From Acanthacorydalis orientalis (taxonomy: Eukaryota; Arthropoda; Insecta; Megaloptera; Corydalidae), in NCBI GenBank assembly GCA_034766995.1, contig CM068322.1, forward strand, positions 18,912,745-18,976,744: DNA of 64,000 bases. Direction: 5' to 3'. Each line of letters opens with the position of its first letter. The first letter of the stretch is position 1. Below are positions 49,665 to 61,690 of this stretch, in pieces. The notes beneath the pieces are model-generated. The model did no database searches, had not been told where the DNA came from, and was given only the letters and a program-made list of their open reading frames with translations. Position numbers and translations under genes: made by a program.

Positions 49665-51063
49665 AAAATACATATAAAAGAAGTAATATTCTTTCATATT
49701 AAAAATAAAAAGCATCTATTTTATAAAATGTCTTCTATAATATACTACTATTAAAAGATTTATATAATTCAAATAAATTGCGCAATTTCACTTTTGTGAA
49801 ATATTGAAATATTTTCAATACTATTATACTAATTTTAAATTTAAAAAATACATTACTACGAAAAGTATAGGTAATATTAAATTTTCTTTTTAAATAAAAC
49901 TTATAAAAGAACTGTGAGCGAATTTCACTATAAGAAATATTAATAAAAATATCGTATAAAGCACAAAACAATGAATATATTTTTTAATAAAGTACATATT
50001 TTCTAGATATTTTTTTATTAAATTTTAATCATATATCTGCTGTTAATCAGTTCACTTAATAATATTTTCAACAGTTAATTATTTGTGAAATTCTGTATAA
50101 ACTAGATTTTAATATAAGTAGCTAATTTTTTTCTGTATTAATTTTTCTTTAAATCCTCAGAGCGTTAAAGATACATGCAAATATAACATTCTGTACCTTA
50201 ACGCTCTAAAGATGATAGAGATTCGTCATTGAAATTCACACAATCATCAATCAAAATGTATTTACAATAAATTATCGAAAGTTTCTGAACGTAAAATGTT
50301 TTAAAGAGTATATAGAAGTGAAAGTTTGTGCTTATTAATCAGACAGATTTTTCACTGATCGTTCAGTGTTATAAATTAAATTTCAGCTGAATTATGGTAA
50401 ATAGAGAGTGGATCAGTGGAACTGTTACCAATTTAAGCGTGCATATTTTTTACAGTTATTTCATTGATCACAGACTTAAATTCTTTATTTTCATAATCAA
50501 TGTCAAAAATGGTTGATTCAGAAACGGATTTTTTCAAGTGAAGATACTTTAAAGTTTTTTTGTAAAATTTATTTTATATTTTAACTTATTATATATTTTT
50601 TTAGTTATAATTGAAAGTGACCATGAATTATTCGCATGAATTTTACATAAACTTATTAATATATGCATATATAAAACATGAGTAAATTGAGTAAGACCCA
50701 ATAAAACAGTGTTGCTATGGAATGAGCACAATGAATATTAAGCACTCAATTTTAATCATATGAATATTATCAGTGGCTTTAGATCCGCTTAACATAAATA
50801 GAACACAGCTATACATGTAGAAATAGGGATTTAATAACAGTTCCATAAACTGAAATATAACAGTGAATATTTAGAAATAAATAAATGATAATTTAGTACA
50901 AACTTTTTCTACCGACTTTTTTACAATTCGAATTATGAAACTGAAAAATTTTAAAAAACATACAGACAATTCAATTAAAACATTTATAATATTTTAGACA
51001 GAAATAATATAACCGATCAACAAAGTTTAACGTTAAATAACTAAAAATCAGTAAAGTTGTATG

Positions 51064-51066
<3 letters not shown>

Positions 51067-51110
<44 letters not shown>
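51067..51110. repeat. (TA)n microsatellite
   Basis: About 21 TA units. Confidence 0.95.
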
Positions 51111-51762
51111 TTGATAAAAATAGCATTTATTTTAAACAGCAATCTTCTTCAACATTTGTCTTTCTGTTATTATCTATTGGATTAACATTATCAGATCTTA
51201 TATAAAAATTATCATAAAACAAAATAAAAACACAACGAAGATAAATTCAACAAAGAAACATCAAAACCTTTTGAAACAAGCTGAAAACAAATAAAAATAA
51301 AGTAAGCATAAAGAATCGCACGATTTAAATAAAGGAATCAAAGGAAAAAATTGTAAAAATTTAATTTTGGTCTACATTTCAATTTCAATTTAAAAATCTA
51401 TATGCTATAAAGAATGCTTGTTACAATAAACTAATTGTTATTTTTTCTTGTTTGATAAATTATTAGTTCGAGATACTTTTTTTTATATTTTCATATATTA
51501 TAATAAAATAAAATCGAATTAGATTTTTCAACGAAGGCTAAAAAATTCGTAATTATTATAAAAATTGATGCTTATTACTTTGTCAGATAATCATTTTAAA
51601 AATTCCAATTATCTTTCATATAAAATTTAATCTTGTTTAAATAAAACAGAAAATCCTCATGAACAACCGATATTTAAATAAACTAAAATAGAACAACTAT
51701 TTTATATACATCTCTCTCCATTTTATTCTATTCTGTTTAATGTTCCTTACTTACTCATTTTG

Positions 51763-51764
<2 letters not shown>

Positions 51765-51810
<46 letters not shown>

Positions 51811-51833
51811 CGTATATATATATATATATATAT
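51765..51833. repeat. (TA)n microsatellite, interrupted
   Basis: Two TA blocks separated by ACG. Confidence 0.95.
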
Positions 51834-52236
51834 TCTGTTTTTATACTGTCACGAAAATTTATAAAAGCTTTTTGAGTATATTATTGTTATACGCTTTTAT
51901 CCTGTTCTCTAATTAACAACCCCAGTAACAAATTTTTATTTTTTTTATGAAGATAAACCGATTTGTTTTAAAGTCGCTGTTTTCGTTTTAAAAAATATGA
52001 AGCTTTAAAACATATACGTAAAACCACGTCATTACAAGTTGCGCAAAATTAATTTTAATATTTAAATATCACGCAACTATTGATTTTCAACATACATACT
52101 TCAGTGTATAAATTTTAATTGATGCGGATTTTTTTGTATAATGAAATGTTTATCAAACGAAATATTAGGATATATATTTAAAAAAAAATTTTAACTATCA
52201 ATTAGAGTTTTCATTACTGTTTGTGGATTATTATGG

Positions 52237-52267
<31 letters not shown>

Positions 52268-53366
52268 ATGAAAACTGTTAATATGTTTTTTATTGGAACG
52301 AAAAAAAAATATTTTTATTAAAATTAATTACAAATGTTTATAAAAGATGATATGATTGTAAGAAGTAATTTATTTTTTTTTTAAATAATGAAAATTACAA
52401 TTAACGATTGCTACGAAAATTTAATAAACTTGAACATGAAAGATCATCTTAGTTTATAAATCCTCTCTAAATGATAGTAAAATTTTTATTTGATTACATC
52501 TACATGTATTTATAAACCTTCATAGCTTTAAATTACATTTTATGAATTATTTAGGATTTTGTTAAGTGCTTTCGATTTATTTGTAATATTTAAGAATATT
52601 TACATAAATAATTAATAATATAAATAATATCTCAAAATATAATTTAATTTGTTACCCAATTTAAATATTAAAAAGCATTAATAGATCTTTTGAATTAAAA
52701 ATTTAATATAATTAAAAAAAAGTCATCGAAATTCATTATTAATCTTTCTGTTAATTATTTTCATTTAAAAGTTTTCTCTTCTTCTGATTTAAATTAATAT
52801 AAAATGTGTCTTTTAATATTTAATTTAGAATATTTATACATGTTTGTTTTTTTTATCAATACGAATTAAAACGAGAAATAAAACATAAATGTTATTTAAA
52901 TCAAATCTTAAGAATATATAATATCAATGGAGTAAATACGAATTTCATTTTATATTTATAAGAAAAAGTCTTTAATTAAGAGATCAGATATTTGAAATGT
53001 TACTAAAAAAGGTACTTGTAGATGATCAAAAATACGAGAAATTAAAATAAATAAATACAGAAATAGAGAAATGTTTGCAATGTCGTGTAGAATATAAAAA
53101 GCAAACATTTCAAAGGATGTATCAAACAAATTAATATTCCGTCTGCGTAAGCATTTTGTGAACGAATTTTTTTCATTATGAACATGAAATAATCTGATGA
53201 AAGAAATCGTCCTGCCGTAAATTTAATAAGACCTGAATTATTGATTTATTTTAATGACAACAGGTGATATTATTAATTTTTCCAGGGAAAAATTTAATCC
53301 TTACGAAAATTACAAAATATGTTAAGAAATTAATATATCAACCCAAATATGCCTTCTTTATTTTTT

Positions 53367-53367
53367 C

Positions 53368-53430
<63 letters not shown>

Positions 53431-53452
53431 ATATATATATATATATATACAC

Positions 53453-53484
<32 letters not shown>

Positions 53485-53486
53485 GT
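53367..53486. repeat. Compound (TC)n-(TA)n microsatellite
   Basis: About nine TC units, then about 100 bp of TA units with CATG and CACA interruptions. Confidence 0.95.
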
Positions 53487-53937
53487 ATGCATAAATTATT
53501 GATTTAACCCTTTATAGATCTGAATTTTCAGTAATTCAAATACAATTCTTTTACGTTAGACATTCAATAATCCGAATTAATTGCGTTACATAATTCGTAA
53601 AAAAGTATATCAATTTAAAATTGAATGATTTTTGCTTTATGCTCTCTCGTGCCTATCAGAATGTTAAGCCAGATGTTTAAATAACTTGTTTCCAGAACGT
53701 TGGGCTTCGGAAAACAATATACTACTTGCTTCATTGATCCAGGAGGAAAAATATTAACAGTGTGAAGAAAAGGGTAATATAGTGTTTTACAGGATATATT
53801 AAATCAGTTTACCCAGTCAACATGAAAACATGGTGATGTTCTCAATTGAGTAAAAAAAATTCTGAAAACAAACATTTCGATATCATTCATCAAAATTAGA
53901 TTGAAGACAGAATTAATGACCGACACTGTGACATACT

Positions 53938-54007
53938 TTTCTTTCTCTATTTCTCTCTCTCTCTCTCCCTATATATATAGAGGGGGAAGGAGAGATAGAG
54001 GAGAAAA
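53938..54007. repeat. Polypyrimidine/polypurine quasi-palindrome
   Basis: A TTTCTC/TCTC tract of about 33 bases, a TATATATATA centre, then an AGGGGGAAGGAGAG-type purine tract. The two arms are imperfect inverted repeats. Confidence 0.8.
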
Positions 54008-54730
54008 CATTATAGCTGTAATGCACTTTTTAATTAAAAAATAATTTTATGAAATAAAAACATTGGGAACTGTTTAAGTAAATTTATGACAAAAGGGAAA
54101 ATGTTTTTATTATTTCAACCAATCTATAATTTTATATTCTAAAATATTTAGTTTCATAAAATAAACAAAAATTATGAACGAAAAAGTATCAAAGTGAATA
54201 AATATAATTAAATGGTGGTGATAAAAACAATGAAAATCGTAATTTAATATGAAATTCCATTAGACGGAAAATATCAAACACGGAAACAAAATGAAATTGA
54301 GTACAAAATTGCAATTTTATAATATAGAATAATTGACATATTCATAATTAATCAATCTGAAAAATTAGCATGACTGAACATTTCGTATCCAGACGGATTG
54401 AATTTTCATTCCAATTGAATTTGTTCGATTAACATATTTATTCCCTCGTTAATAAATAGATCTTTTTTAATTTATTTTATACATCTATGGAAATATAGGT
54501 TCATTTTTTTATAAAAAACACATTCCTACTCTATATAGTGAATTTACCTATTTCTATATAGTGAAACAACTGTACAACGAACTCTTCTATAACCAAAATA
54601 TTTTTTTAATGACGCATGGTAGTAGAATTACTTATATATTGTGTGTTATCTTTTTTCAATGAATACTCCCATCTATTTGAATAAATTTGATGATTGAATT
54701 GAGTTTCTTATAAATTATTTTCACCTCATC

Positions 54731-54732
<2 letters not shown>

Positions 54733-54762
<30 letters not shown>
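54733..54762. repeat. (TA)n microsatellite
   Basis: About 15 TA units; a further short TA run follows at 54769. Confidence 0.93.
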
Positions 54763-54765
<3 letters not shown>

Positions 54766-55042
54766 ATTATATATATATACAAATATATACATCAAATTTT
54801 TAATCAAATCATTGGTTTTTATTTTATATTATCTTTAGCATCGTCGTGCAAATAACAAATAATTTTAAATACAATTATTTACAAGGAATAAACTTGTATT
54901 CATGTTCTTTTTAAAAATGTACCTAACCAAAATATCTACCGTTTAAAAAATAGTTTTAAGAGTATTTTTTTTAAAAAAATTTCAATTATTCGGCTTATAA
55001 ATTCATCTGTATTTTTATACTTATTGTTAGTCAAAATTTATC

Positions 55043-55045
<3 letters not shown>

Positions 55046-55084
<39 letters not shown>

Positions 55085-55086
55085 GC
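55046..55086. repeat. (TA)n microsatellite
   Basis: About 18 TA units with a terminal GTATATG variant. Confidence 0.95.
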
Positions 55087-55331
55087 ATATTATGACGGAT
55101 CTAATTCAAGAGGTTAGTGTGTTAATATGTGAGGAAATTAAGGAAACACAGACACAGTTACATTCGACTAAATATATAGTATTATAAACTATGTTTTTAT
55201 ATATTAATATAAAGCATTCAAAAAAATATTAGAAAGAAGTAAGCCTCAATTTTATATTTTAATGATTATAGGAAAATCTTATTGGAATAATTACACCTAT
55301 GACCTTTCTTTTACCTTCACCTTTCTTTTAC

Positions 55332-55392
55332 TATATATATATATATATATATAAATATACGTACACACACACGTATATATATATATATATAT
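55332..55392. repeat. Compound TA/CA microsatellite at a mariner boundary
   Basis: TA block, GTACACACACACG bridge, second TA block ending at the left end of the mariner at 55393. Confidence 0.95.
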
Positions 55393-56288
55393 GAGGTGTA
55401 AAAATTAATTCGTAACATTTAATTTAAAACATTTTCATTTTAGAATTTTGAAATGCCAATCTTAACATTTAAACACACTATATATTTTAACCAAGCAGTT
55501 GGGACAACCGCACAAAACAATAGTGAACACGAAGGCGAAAAACAGCATATTAGAAATTCGAAATTTTGCTCATTCCAGTTGAAAAAATGTGGCCAAAGCC
55601 ACGGAAATGATTTGATCAGCTTCTATGGAAAGTTTTATGATGCATAAAATATGCAAAAAATAGTTTCAAAAGTTTTGAAGTGGTGATTTTGATCTTTCCG
55701 ACCGAGAACGTTTTAGACAACCGCACAGATTTGAGGACAAAGATCTTGAGAAGCTGTTAAGTGAGAACTCCGTTCAGACTGAACAGAAACTCGCTCAATA
55801 ACTGGAAGTTACCCATCAAGAAATTTCCTATCGTCTACATCGAATCGAAACAATTCAAAAGCTACATCGATGGATTCGACATGAGCTCAGCCCGGAAAAC
55901 AAAGAAAGATACGATACGGCTATGACCTCGATCACAAGGCTCAAAAGAAAGGTTTTTTTGCATAAAATCATAACCGGGGATGAAAAATGGGTTTTGTACG
56001 ACAATCCTAAGCATCGAGTCATTAGTTATGTCAAACAAACCATCGACATTGACTCCGAAACCGAATATTCATGCCAAAAAAAGTGTTATTTTATATTTGG
56101 TGAGACATTAAAAATGTAATGTATTGTGAGCTGCTTGAACCTGAATGGATGCGTTTAGTTACCCGACATATGGAGCAAAATTATACAAAATAATGGGAGA
56201 TATTTTGGGGATTGAAATGTAGTCCATTTTTTCGTAAATAAATATACATTTTCTATAAAAAAGACACCGAATTAATTTGTACAACTAA
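55393..56288 (+). pseudogene. Mariner transposase pseudogene, mauritiana/Mos1-like, longest copy
   Basis: About 900 bp inside the 12-kb LOXL2 intron. The left end GGTGTAAAAATTAATTCG and right end CACCGAATTAATTTGTAC are inverted repeats. Readable transposase blocks with frameshifts: SFQLKK, SGDFD, LEKLLSENSVQTEQKLAQ, LEVTHQEISYRLHRI, IQKLHRWIRHELSPENKER, then the frame at 55922-56119 with FLHKIITGDEKWVLYDNPKH, which holds the first catalytic Asp of the D,D34D triad. After YCELLEPE the reading jumps to the C-terminal end, so the region with the second and third Asp is deleted. This deletion differs from the joint shared by the four shorter copies. Not functional. Confidence 0.9.
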
Positions 56289-56289
56289 T

Positions 56290-58370
56290 ATTTATATATA
56301 TATTTGTGTGTGTATGTGTGTGTATTTATATACTTAGGTGGAAACGATAATTCTAAACTTTTTTTTATAATGATGCATGTATGTTTCTTAAGAAAAAAAC
56401 ACATACAACAATGCTTAAAAATCATTCATGGGAGTGTGGTTGCATTTATATGCAAGTGTTATTTAACTGAAATAAATATCTTGTTATTACCACTATGTCA
56501 ATCAAACCGCTATTATTAGCAGTAACAGAAACAGGTGGTGAACGACTACATAGCTATTATTAGCGTTTGGGAATTGAATGTATGTACGATATCAGAAAAA
56601 CACATTAGTAAAATTAAACGACAGTTTTCAAAAATAAATGTCAGTACGAAATGAAACTGGCGTAATTAAATCCGAAAATAGTTATTGAAAATAAAAAAGC
56701 AGTCACAAATAAAGGTAATAGTTCATTTTAAAAATCAAATTACTGTTTTTTCAATATTGTTCACATTTTATATTCTTATATATTTATTATTCACTATAAT
56801 TTTTAAGATCACTGCATGATTTTATAAGAGATTAAAGTGCAATTTAATAAAAAAATAACGTCTTCATGAAGGAATATATAAAAAATAACCTAATAATAAA
56901 ACATTCCGTTTTTCATTATAATAATGGGTGTTTTCGTGTTGTTATCAGTGAGAACATTATTGATCAGAATTCAATAAAAACATTTAATCATCCAACAGAT
57001 TTTGCAGACGTTATTATTTTTATTTTTTAATTGGAATATTACTTTGAAATGATATCAATTTAGTTCTGTATAAAGGACTCAAACATATACTTTTAAATCT
57101 ACATAATAAGCTCAATTATATAATTTACTTTCAAAGATCAATAATCATTGAAATATAAGTTCATAAAGTGCAGACGCTCGGCTAATATTTGAAAGTTAAT
57201 TAGTTTTAATATTTTCAATTATTATTCATCTCCATATTTTCTCTTTTCCAAAATTTCTATAACTTTATATATCGAATTGATACAAAAGCAATTCATATTT
57301 TTAAATATGTTTCCTAACTTAATGTATACATTGCTTTATACCCATAACGTTCTTTACATTTTCATTAAAAATAATTAAACTGTTTTTTAAAGTCTCTTAC
57401 ATGCTTACATCAAAATTGTACATATTTTTTTTTATTTGCAGCCTGTTGTTATATACTTTCATGAATGCACACTCATATTATCTTTGTTCATGTTTGATAT
57501 CGTCACGTTTTCTATTTGACGACAAATAACACGATTCAATTCTGTTCTTTCGAGATTATCTTGTGCTTTATGTGTTTTGTCAGTAAAGATATCTCTACGA
57601 ATTTTAATCAAGAAAATTCAAAACCTTCCATATTACAAACTGACGTTACAATCATAGCAAATATTTAAATAAATAATGTTATGAAATACTGTCTGTTTTT
57701 GTTGAATAAATTTTATTCTTGTTTAACGATATCAAGTGTTGTCATATTAATCTAAAAAAAGAGTGAGGTCATAGATTGATCGTTACTTATTTAATTTGCA
57801 ATTAAATCTGTCAATTAATTTAATCAGTTGTGTTTTATTTCATTATATTAATTGCAAAATAAATGTTCATGTATATAAAGTGTCTTCGTTACTAAAACAA
57901 TTTAGCATTTAAAAATATTACCGGCTTCACTTCTAAGACGAATAATAAATCTAATATTTATACCAATTATTGTAAACAATTTCTCATATCATTATGTACT
58001 TTTCAATACTATTAAAAACAAATATTTTATGTTTTATAATATAACATAATTACACAAAACTATGTAAATAATAGATGCGTCTTTTTATTCGCTGATAAAT
58101 TGATTCTACCAGCATAATTTTTAAACCGAATGAATTTTAAATTCTTTGTAATAATAAAACGTGTATATATATGTATATATGTGTGTGTGTGTGGAGAGAG
58201 AGAGAACGATAAATATATACTTGTATAAGAACGAGTATAAAAAACTTTCATAAACGCACACAATCGCAAAAAACCCTACTGTATTATTTCGTTCGTGTTC
58301 ATCTACACTCCTAGTTTCGCACAAAAGACCCGCCATCATAGTACAACATAAAAGCAGTCCATCATCAATC
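56290..58370. other. Intronic AT-rich stretch
   Basis: Short TG/TA runs near 56296 and GTGT/GAGA runs near 58181-58205. Small open frames here (for example 56304-56519) show no recognisable domain. No alternative LOXL2 exon seen. Confidence 0.55.
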
Positions 58371-58378
58371 ATACTCAC

Positions 58379-58913
58379 ATATGACACATGTGCCATTCCC
58401 ATAAATGTTTCGGAATGGCCGGCCTGAAATCCGCCGTGCCCGCATTCAATATCCTCGCGGTGAATTTGAGTAAGCGGCGCGTCTCTAAATGCCAGTTATC
58501 CGATTCCTGTTGTATCTTGTACGCTTGCGACGCGAGACAATTCTCTTCCATCGCGCACTGCAAAAAGAACATTTGCTTATCCTCGAGGTGAGCTGTACGC
58601 ATCAGCTCCTGGTGATCCATGACAAGATCAGCCATCTTCTCTGTGCAGATCACGGCTGCTACGTTCTCACCGTTGCCGGGACAGAACGGTATCTTGTCGT
58701 GGTAACATTCGCCCAGTGTTTGTTCGTTTCCTTTGCATTCGATTCCAGATATTTTACTTTTATTGGAATTTCCGCCGAAGAAATCTGTTTGTGTTGCTTC
58801 GCTAGCGTATCCCATTCCGAGCATTTTACACACGACCATTGCCTCAAGAATAGAAAAGCCATCGCCGCAAACAACTTGCCACGGATAGTTCCCGTACTTC
58901 ACTTCGACACGAC
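58379..58913 (-). CDS. LOXL2: Lysyl oxidase-like 2 homologue, exon with SRCR domain and start of lysyl oxidase domain
   Basis: Middle visible exon, 535 bases. It begins after acceptor TCTGTAG with GRVEVKYGNYPWQVVCGDGF and carries one whole SRCR domain of about 100 residues; its Cys are in VVCGD, VVCKML, IECKG, GECYHD, PFCPG and VICTE. Then comes the lysyl oxidase catalytic domain: ADLVMDHQEL, HLEDKQMFFLQCAMEENC, LASQAY, RRLLKFTARI, NAGTADFRP and WEWHMCH, the start of the copper-binding motif. The donor is AT|GTGAGT at 58379/58378. Phase 2 joins the next exon to give WHMCHMHYHSM. Lysyl oxidases are secreted, copper-dependent amine oxidases that oxidise lysines of matrix proteins for cross-linking. 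Reading through the donor would hit TGA at once, so splicing is required. Where vertebrate LOX and LOXL2 have Gln or Arg after CH, the junction codon here is Met. Base composition is clearly less AT-rich than the flanking introns. Confidence 0.97.
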
Positions 58914-59615
58914 CTACAGAAATAACGTTCACGTTATAAATATAACGCATTAAAATCAAGAAAAGCATTTAAAAGATGATAAAGTTTTTTAAAAAAAGAA
59001 ATAATTATTTTATGACTCAATTATAAATCATGAATGAATTACTTTATGCTAATCAAATTACTTTATTTACTTGAGCTTTCATTCAAAACGTTTTCGTATA
59101 ACATATTACTAGAGATAAAAATACATCATTTACTTTAGTTTTATTAAAAGATAAAATACAACCGTTAAAAACACATAAAAAAATGTCTCTTCGTGAGTAT
59201 ACACTGAAAGAGACATTCTTCGATTAATGCTAATAGAATTAAAAGAACATCGTAACGATAACGTGACACACAAAAGATAATAACAACGTAAATAAATTGT
59301 AAACGAAATTCAATTTTGCAGCACACGTTTTTAATGTACAGTTCAAACGTTCATAAATTTATTTTTAATGTTATTCTTCGAGTAACAAAACGGTGATGTA
59401 TCGAAAAAGATACCTACGAGGAATCTTATTATGTTCTCTTTTGTACAAAAAATCATGAAATAATCTGAAGTAATGGATGTAGTGATCACATGCTGATTAT
59501 GAACAGCGTTTTGTTAGAAGTTGTGTCTTTTGATAATATATGTAAATACGTACCAATTTGATTAATATAAAATTATAAAATAGATCGAATATAAAACATT
59601 TTATTTTTTGTACAT

Positions 59616-59619
<4 letters not shown>

Positions 59620-59655
<36 letters not shown>
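59620..59655. repeat. (TA)n microsatellite
   Basis: About 18 TA units, intronic. Confidence 0.95.
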
Positions 59656-59657
<2 letters not shown>

Positions 59658-59976
59658 AATTGTAAAAAACTAATTTAATGTAAAAAGTTAACGTTTGAAG
59701 AATAATACTGTTAAATTAATCAAAAGGAAAACAAACAAATAATTTCTAGATATATTTTCCAATAATTATAAAATATAAATATTGATATTTTAATAATTCA
59801 GTAAAAATTTACCTTAATTAGTAAATTCTACAATTTATTTTTTATTTTTCAGCGTTGCAAAACTGATAACTTTTCCTTCGGTATAAACAATTCCGCATTT
59901 AAAATATGTAAAAATAATTTATAATATATTCTAGAATAGTTAAGAATTGAATAAAAATTCTTATATTTTTTTTAAG

Positions 59977-60063
59977 TATCAGGGGGATTTTCCCCTTACT
60001 CATTACGCTCACCGACCCTTGAGGGGGTTTCGACCCCTGCTCCCTGACGCTCGCTCCCCCTTA
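59977..60063. repeat. GC-rich module with short inverted repeats, unclassified
   Basis: About 85 bp of strongly GC-rich sequence inside an AT-rich intron. It contains AGGGGGATTTTCCCCTT and GAGGGGGTTTCGACCCCTG, each able to form a G/C stem, plus the related strings TACGCTCACCGACCC and GACGCTCGCTCCCCC. The outer ends (CAGGGGGA and CTCCCCCTT) are also complementary. It looks like the end or body of a structured mobile element. A second GC-rich patch lies at about 60398-60440. Confidence 0.5.
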
Positions 60064-60557
60064 ACAAATAACAGAAATTAACAAATTATACGCACGACCA
60101 ATCTGCATGAAATGTAAGTTGTAAAATTCTTATTGGAAATGTTTATAAAAATTAATAACAAAATTACAATGTTAAAATGTGTAACAATTTTTTTCTTCAG
60201 TGAATATAATACAATATTTTGAATAAATGCCATCAGTTTTATATTGAAATCGTATACATTTCTTTTGTAGTACACCGTGAGAGAGCTACATACATGTGAC
60301 TGATGCCAATCAATCAGAACAGAGACCACGTGATATCAATCAACCAATCATTGATGATCGAGAATGAAAATGGTTAACGTGTTATTTGTAAAGTGTAGTG
60401 GTGGGGGTGGGAGCGGAGTTGCGAGGAGATAGTCTAGACAAAAAATAAATTGTTTTATGGAAATTTTATGAAGGAATTATTTTTTTATATATAGAAAGAA
60501 AATTTTAAGAAATTATTTCCTCATTTATATATATATAGATATATAAAGAGAGAGAGA

Positions 60558-60745
60558 ATAATCCAATTTAAGCTTTCACATGGAAGTATTAAAATGGGGC
60601 GCAGAGGTTAAGAAAAGTCATATTTTTTAATCTAGTATTTTAGTTCAATTCAATATTAAAATGCAACTGAGCTAAAATACTAAATAGGGGATAACAAATT
60701 TTTTTTTAGTTTTTAACTAAAATAATTTCTTGAAAAATTAAACAT
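60558..60745. mobile_element. Foldback MITE, diverged second copy
   Basis: Collinear with 41468-41667: ATCCAATTTAAGCTTTCACA, AGTATTA, AGTCATATTTTTTAATCTAG, TTTTAGTTCAAT, the central AATATTAAAATGCAACTGAG, then the inverse arm, which is more decayed to the right. Lies in the 2.5-kb LOXL2 intron, next to a TA/GA simple repeat. Confidence 0.7.
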
Positions 60746-61299
60746 TGATATTTTGTATCACTAACTCTTTTAATATTTATTATTTTTTCATTTCTATTAT
60801 AATTTTTTTTATAAAAGTCATAAATATTTTTACTACGCTATCGAATCAAACAATTTCATTTCCTTCTCAATTTGTCATTAAGACTAAAATATTCAAACTC
60901 ATGTAAAAATTGGATTACACTTGCTCATACTAATATTTTTAAAAAAGTATAGATTAATTATGTTTAGAGTAAGATTCATACTAGAGCTTAATCTTTTTAA
61001 TTGATTAGTTAATTAATTTATTATAATTATTTAAAACCAAAATATAATAACAAATAGTGTAATTTAATTTTGGAAAAAATAAGTTTATTCTAAAAATATT
61101 TTAATTTAAAAAGAAACAATTTATTCTCACAATAGAAGAATAACTCACCTCAAAATAATTAGAAATTTGAAAAGTAAACATTCTTATTTGATATATTTGA
61201 AACATCTGTAAATTAATGAACAGTTTTACTATGTAAATTGATATTATTTTACAAAACGGTAATTAACTGATTACATGTAACTATGAATCCCGTATATAC

Positions 61300-61300
61300 G

Positions 61301-61349
<49 letters not shown>
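61300..61349. repeat. Compound (TA)n-(TG)n microsatellite
   Basis: About 12 TA units then about 13 TG units, roughly 110 bp inside the intron from the LOXL2 exon at 61460. Confidence 0.95.
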
Positions 61350-61459
61350 TAGTGTGTTTGTATATGTATACAAATATTCTATCATTTTGATCATTGCGGA
61401 AATACAGATAAGATATAAAACAAAAAAAAGTACAGCAGCAGATGAGATTTTATACTGAC

Positions 61460-61690
61460 CTTCTTCACGTACTCTGCCTCCTGCCAGTCGTACTGATAAT
61501 TTTTTTGGTAAGAGGACTTTTGGGATACGCGGTAATTCTACATGAACCGGAATGATCTCTTCTGGGACTCTACAAATGACACCGGCCGCTTCGTCTGCAC
61601 CGCAGTCGTTTAATCCCCACCCGTCGAAACGACAGCGTGTGATTTCGTCCTCGGTGCCGTCACAGTAGATGTTGTCCATCCAGAACCGTC
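61460..61690 (-). CDS. LOXL2: Lysyl oxidase-like 2 homologue, exon with second half of an SRCR domain (partial gene)
   Basis: First of three coding exons visible for this minus-strand gene. It encodes 76 complete codons, read after two bases that finish a codon from an unseen upstream exon. The translation has the C-terminal half of a scavenger receptor cysteine-rich domain: RFWMDNIYCDGTEDEI, then RCRFDGWGLNDCG and AAGVIC, with the Cys spacing of the family. A Pro-rich linker leads to LAGGRVREEG, which starts the next SRCR domain. The acceptor is TTTCAACAG before 61690. The donor is GAAG|GTCAGT after 61460, phase 1, and it joins the next exon in frame to give EEGRVEVKYG. SRCR domains of secreted LOXL proteins are extracellular protein-binding modules. 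The first half of this domain, the signal peptide and the start codon are not in the window; I searched 61.7-64.0 kb and found no matching exon. Exon reading is firm; the symbol follows the domain order. Confidence 0.93.

Larger units (their letters stand above)
46369..58378 (-). other. 12.0-kb intron of the LOXL2 homologue
   Basis: GT-AG intron (GTGAGT donor, TTTCAG acceptor) that interrupts the copper-binding motif. It contains an AC/TA compound repeat next to the acceptor, a possible piggyBac-like remnant (46873-47345), a copy of an unclassified dispersed repeat near 47.5 kb, many TA arrays, a 10-bp hairpin at 50159, a purine/pyrimidine quasi-palindrome at 53938 and a mauritiana-like mariner remnant (55393-56288). 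I saw no further coding exon inside it. Confidence 0.85.
58914..61459 (-). other. 2.5-kb intron of the LOXL2 homologue
   Basis: GT-AG intron with GTCAGT donor and TCTGTAG acceptor, joining two SRCR-coding exons in phase 1. It holds a TA array at 59620, the GC-rich module at 59977-60063, a second GC-rich patch near 60400, a diverged foldback MITE copy (60558-60745) and a TA/TG compound repeat beside the donor. Confidence 0.85.

Noticed and set aside
58659..58874. Second minus-strand frame of 71 codons
   Set aside because: Alternative frame inside the SRCR exon; no domain support.
58388..58953. Plus-strand open frames of 67 and 154 codons
   Set aside because: They are antisense shadows of the LOXL2 exon at 58379-58913, whose minus-strand frame has full domain support.
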